Source of the DNA: Alphaproteobacteria bacterium
Lineage (GTDB): Bacteria > Pseudomonadota > Alphaproteobacteria > Reyranellales > Reyranellaceae
Reading direction: 5' to 3'
Assembly: GCA_017308235.1 (NCBI GenBank)
Contig: JAFKFL010000008.1
Span: 248,001 to 312,000 of the forward strand
Length of the DNA: 64,000 nt
Made by a program: the position numbers and the translations under genes. This document shows, in pieces, positions 60,881 through 64,000 of this stretch. How positions within the stretch are numbered: position 1 is the stretch's first letter; every line of letters begins with the position of its first letter. The notes beneath the pieces were generated by a model. That model saw only the letters and a program-made list of their open reading frames with translations. It was not told the origin of the DNA and did not search any database.

Positions 60881-62932
60881 CTACTCTGCCGCGACCTGAC
60901 GCGCCGCCGGCCACGGTCCGACGTCGAGGAAGGTGCTCTGGTAGGTGGCGCCTTCGCCCATGTCGGTGTAACGGCCGGAGCAGAGCATGTTGACCGTGCC
61001 CGAGACGGCCTCGCTCGAGGGGCGCTGACCCGGCACCAGCACGACACCCGGCCGCACCTCATCGCTCACCCGCAGGAGAAGGCCGATCTCGGCGCGGTCG
61101 TTGAACAGACGGACTTCGGCGCCGTCTTTCAGGCCGCGTGCCTTGGCATCGTCGGGGTGGAGGATGCAGAACGGCTTTCCTTCGCGATTGCGCAGGAAGC
61201 CCACGCCGGAGAAGGCCGTATGCGCCTGGAAATAGCCGGGCGCCGTGAGAAGGCGCAGCGGCCACTTCTTGGCGTCGGTGGTCTCGACCGGATCCTCGTT
61301 CCAGTCCGGCATCGGTGACACGCCCTGCTTGGCGAGCTGCTCGGAATAGAATTCGAGCTTGCCAGACGGCGTTGCGAAAGGCTGGCCGTTCCAGTCATGA
61401 GCGATGTGGACCGGCTCTCCGGTGAGCAGCTTCTTCGGATCGGCCTTCGACGCGGGGCCCGTCGAGCCCTTGAACAGTTCCTTCACCGCCTCCTGAGGCG
61501 ACAAGGAGAAGATTGCGTCGGTGAGGCCCATGCGTTTCGCCAGCGCCTGCGCCACATCGAAGTTGGAGCGTGCCTCGCCACGCGGCGGCGCGGCCTGCTG
61601 GCCCCATTGCATCCAGTAGGCGCCGTAGGCCCGATAGAGATCGTCGGTCTCGAGATAGCTCGCTGCCGGCAGGACGATGTCGGCGTATTTCGCCGTGTCG
61701 GTCAGGAAGGGATCGTGCACTACGGTGAACAGGTCCTCGCGCGCGAGCCCGCGCTGGACCTTGTGCACCTCGGGACAGGTGACGGCGGGATTGTTGGCGG
61801 CGATGTAGATCGCGCGGATCGGCGGGCCCTTCATATCCAGGAGCGCTTCGCCCAGCCGCAGATGGTTCACCATGCGCGAGGACGCCGGACCCGAGGGCTT
61901 GCGTATCGCGTTGTAGTTGAGGTCGCAGGACGCCGCAGTGAGGAGGAGGGCGCCGCCACCCTTGACGCCATAATGGCCGCTGACGCCCGGCAGGAGCGCC
62001 ACGGTGCGTAAGGCCTGGCCGCCCGCGGCAAGGCGCGTCATGCCTTCGCCGAGGCGGATCAGCGCGGCCTTGGCCTTGCCGTACATCGCGGCCAGCTTCT
62101 CGATGTCGGCAACGGCGAGCCCTGTGATCTCGGCAACGCGCGCCGGCGTGAATTTGGGCAGGATCTCGCGCTCGACCTTGTCGAAGCCCAGCGTGTGGTG
62201 TGCGATGTAGTCGCGATTGGCGTGGCCGTCGCGCACCAGGATGTGCATGACGCCCAGGGCGAGCGCGGCGTCGGTGCCGATCTTGATCGGGAGATAGAGA
62301 TCGGCCGCCTTGGCGCTGCGCGTGCGGCGCGGATCGATCACGACCACCGGCACGCCGCGTGTCTTCTTCTGCTCCTCAACGAGCGCCCAGAAGTGGACGT
62401 TGGTGGCGGCGAGATCAGCACCCCAGGAGATCACGAGATCCGAGTGCACGACCGATTCGGGGTCGGCGCCGCCCACCGGGCCTACGGTCACGTCCCAGGC
62501 GGTCTCGCAGCAGGTATCGCAGACCGTGCCGGCCTGAAGCCGGGAACTGCCCAGCGCATGGAAGAGGCCGTTCACCAGCCCGCGGTTCATCAGACCTTGA
62601 TGGGCGGAGTAGGCGTAGCCCAGGAGCGCGAGCGGTCCGCTTTCGGCGATGATCGCTTTCCATTTGGTCGCGATCTCGTCCAGCGCCTCGTCCCAGGAGA
62701 TGGGCTTGAACTGGCCCGAGCCCTTGGGGCCGCTGCGCTTCAGCGGCGTCAGGATGCGGTCGGGCGAATTGACGTTGTCGGCGTCGCGGTTGACCTTGCC
62801 GCAGGCAAAACCAGCCGTGTAGGGATGATCGGGATCGCCCTGGACGCGAACAACCTTGCCGTCCTCGACATGCGCAATGAGCGAGCACATATCCGGACAG
62901 TCGTGTGCGCAGACAACTCTTACGGATTTCAC
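60881..62932 (-). CDS. Molybdopterin oxidoreductase (4Fe-4S type)
   Basis: A 683-residue DMSO-reductase-superfamily enzyme. The N-terminal cluster is seen as CAHDCPDMC (C8, C12, C16) plus C44 in FACGKVNRD. Bis-molybdopterin motifs follow: FKPISWDEALDEIATKW, VISWGADLAATN, VVVIDPRRTRSA, VLPAASYLETDD. The end (VRLFNDRAEIGLLL) is the molydopterin-dinucleotide-binding domain. No signal peptide, so cytoplasmic. Electron partners are not adjacent. GTG at 62932 with GGGGAGA. Substrate not assignable; relatives include BisC-like and thiosulfate/formate enzymes. Confidence 0.92.
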   Translation of the reverse strand: MKSVRVVCAHDCPDMCSLIAHVEDGKVVRVQGDPDHPYTAGFACGKVNRDADNVNSPDRILTPLKRSGPKGSGQFKPISWDEALDEIATKWKAIIAESGPLALLGYAYSAHQGLMNRGLVNGLFHALGSSRLQAGTVCDTCCETAWDVTVGPVGGADPESVVHSDLVISWGADLAATNVHFWALVEEQKKTRGVPVVVIDPRRTRSAKAADLYLPIKIGTDAALALGVMHILVRDGHANRDYIAHHTLGFDKVEREILPKFTPARVAEITGLAVADIEKLAAMYGKAKAALIRLGEGMTRLAAGGQALRTVALLPGVSGHYGVKGGGALLLTAASCDLNYNAIRKPSGPASSRMVNHLRLGEALLDMKGPPIRAIYIAANNPAVTCPEVHKVQRGLAREDLFTVVHDPFLTDTAKYADIVLPAASYLETDDLYRAYGAYWMQWGQQAAPPRGEARSNFDVAQALAKRMGLTDAIFSLSPQEAVKELFKGSTGPASKADPKKLLTGEPVHIAHDWNGQPFATPSGKLEFYSEQLAKQGVSPMPDWNEDPVETTDAKKWPLRLLTAPGYFQAHTAFSGVGFLRNREGKPFCILHPDDAKARGLKDGAEVRLFNDRAEIGLLLRVSDEVRPGVVLVPGQRPSSEAVSGTVNMLCSGRYTDMGEGATYQSTFLDVGPWPAARQVAAE

Positions 62933-62993
62933 CAGGCCGTCTCCCCGAAAAAGGACAACGGCACTGTATCAGAGGCCCGAAGGTCGTGCGGTC

Positions 62994-63296
62994 TTACTTC
63001 TTCTTGGCCGCGCCCTTAGCCGGAGTCGCTTCCGGCTTGGTGCCGGCCGACTTGGTGCCGGCACCCATGCCGCCGGCGGCCGAGCCGGTCATGCCGAAAC
63101 GGTCCTTGAAGCGCTGCACGCGGCCGCCGCGATCGATGCTCTGGCGGACGCCGGTCCAGGCCGGGTGGGTCTTCGGGTCGATGTCGAGGCGCAGGGTCGC
63201 GCCTTCCTTGCCCCAGGTCGACTTCGTCTTGAAGGACGAGCCGTCGGTCATCGTCACCGTGATCTCGTGGTAGTCGGGGTGGATCTTCTCTTTCAT
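62994..63296 (-). CDS. rpmE: 50S ribosomal protein L31
   Basis: Ribosomal L31: [18 protein letters not shown] at the start, then [22 protein letters not shown]. Zinc cysteines are absent, so it is the C- form used by zinc-independent ribosomes. A tail of about 25 residues rich in alanine, glycine and lysine (ending AKGAAKKK) follows, longer than in most. ATG at 63296 with GGAGAAG six bases upstream; the upstream open frame is not real. Divergent from cyaY. Confidence 0.95.
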   Translation of the reverse strand: MKEKIHPDYHEITVTMTDGSSFKTKSTWGKEGATLRLDIDPKTHPAWTGVRQSIDRGGRVQRFKDRFGMTGSAAGGMGAGTKSAGTKPEATPAKGAAKKK

Positions 63297-63424
63297 AAGC
63301 TTCTCCAGCGCCTTGGGGCCGATTTCCGACCGGCCGCGCAACAGGGCCGGGGGTATACAGGCACGAAGGTGTGTCCACAAGCCCGGTTGTCGGGCCTTTC
63401 GGGGGCTTGTAGACCGGCCGGGCA

Positions 63425-63730
63425 ATGACTGATTCCGCCTTCGAAAGCTTGGCCAACAGCCTCCTGGACGCCCTCGAGGAGGGCATTGGCGACCATGTCG
63501 ATGCCGAGCGGCAAGGCGGCGTGCTGACCGTTGAGGGCGACGATGGCACCTGGATCGTCAATAAACATGCACCCACCCGGCAGGTCTGGCTGAGCTCTCC
63601 CCGGTCGGGCGCCCGCCACTATGCTTTCGATGCCGCTTCGGGGCAGTGGCAGGACACGCGTGGCGGCGGCGATCTGCTCGCCACCCTGTCGGCCGAGCTG
63701 GGCGTTTCTTTGACATGGCGGCCGGAATGA
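63425..63730 (+). CDS. cyaY: Frataxin-like iron donor CyaY
   Basis: A 101-residue frataxin: [20 protein letters not shown] carries the acidic iron-binding helix and [22 protein letters not shown] the beta sheet. CyaY binds iron and tunes the IscS-IscU desulfurase step, so it links to the isc operon at the other end of the window. Acidic residues in helix 1 are retained (D, E, E), though fewer than in E. coli. ATGA overlap with the next gene. Confidence 0.94.
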   Translation: MTDSAFESLANSLLDALEEGIGDHVDAERQGGVLTVEGDDGTWIVNKHAPTRQVWLSSPRSGARHYAFDAASGQWQDTRGGGDLLATLSAELGVSLTWRPE

Positions 63731-64000
63731 ACCGCTTTGCCGGGCTCAAGCTGCTTGGTCCCTACCTGCGCCCGCATCGTGGCCGGGTCGTGTTGGCGGC
63801 GATCTCCCTGCTCATCGCCGCCGGAACGGTGCTGGCCTTCGGCGCCTGCCTGCGGGCATTGATCGACCGCGGGTTTGCCCAGGGCCAGCCGGCCGTCCTC
63901 AATTACGCTCTGGCCTCGCTGCTGGTGGTCGCCGCCATTCTGGCGGCCGCCTCGGGCGCTCGTTTCTACCTCGTCTCCTGGCTTGGCGAGCGGGTGGTGG
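63727..64000 (+). CDS. ABC exporter (ABCB-type), N-terminal part
   Basis: Only the first 91 codons lie in the window. Sequence [20 protein letters not shown] precedes two hydrophobic helices (about 20-42 and 58-79) and the FYLVSWLGERVV loop, the start of the transmembrane domain of MsbA/ABCB-type exporters that continue with an ATPase domain. Translationally coupled to cyaY by ATGA overlap. Substrate unknown; the type in alphaproteobacteria often exports lipids. Confidence 0.85.
   Translation, partial: MNRFAGLKLLGPYLRPHRGRVVLAAISLLIAAGTVLAFGACLRALIDRGFAQGQPAVLNYALASLLVVAAILAAASGARFYLVSWLGERVV

Overview
The window is a GC-rich, gene-dense stretch of bacterial chromosome with both edges inside genes. 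Gene content points to an alphaproteobacterium: a DUF2849 gene next to a sulfite reductase, a RirA/IscR-era Fe-S locus beside tyrS/anmK, an Hsp20 gene with a ROSE-like leader, many Liv-type ABC transporters, a CoxL-like enzyme and dispersed CCTCA...GAGG palindromes. A Rhodospirillales- or Reyranella-like soil organism would fit, but no rRNA or marker gene here settles the genus. I see no transposase, integrase, phage gene or CRISPR array.

Layout. 1-8169: glnE (partial), a giant AsmA/YhdP-like envelope protein, tyrS, a HIT protein, anmK and an alpha/beta hydrolase. 8247-15142: a complete ISC iron-sulfur operon (iscR, a second NifS-type desulfurase, iscS, iscU, iscA, hscB, hscA, fdx, iscX) behind an IscR-like palindrome. 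15226-18851: two glycine-zipper lipoproteins, mnmA, elongator tRNA-Met and a ferredoxin-NADP reductase. 18946-20814: a cyclic-nucleotide-binding domain fused to a HlyD-type membrane fusion domain, the strangest protein in the window. 20828-30162: thioesterase and IclR regulator, then xseB-ispA-dxs for isoprenoid precursors, peroxiredoxin plus amidase, TlyA and an RsmC-like methyltransferase.

30173-49209 is a catabolic region: an alcohol dehydrogenase, two full branched-chain-type ABC importers (the second with permease and ATPase fused), a GntR regulator, two VOC/extradiol-type proteins, a lone molybdopterin hydroxylase large subunit, two FAH-family hydrolases, a carboxymuconolactone decarboxylase-like protein and a TIM-barrel isomerase. 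Together these look like uptake and ring-cleavage of an unidentified aromatic or cyclic acid. 49288-53897: Hsp20 with RNA-thermometer-like leader, then siroheme synthase and sulfite reductase (cysG-DUF2849-cysI-DUF934, no cysH).

53875-60873 is a small stress and detoxification neighbourhood: NTF2-like proteins, Ogt, an Ada/AraC protein whose AlkA domain has lost its catalytic core, a quinol-monooxygenase-like protein, a questin-oxidase-like protein divergent from soxR across a perfect SoxR box, and a cysteine-rich SufR-like regulator divergent from an MFS exporter across a 32-bp palindrome. 60881-64000: a molybdopterin oxidoreductase, ribosomal protein L31, frataxin CyaY and the start of an ABC exporter.
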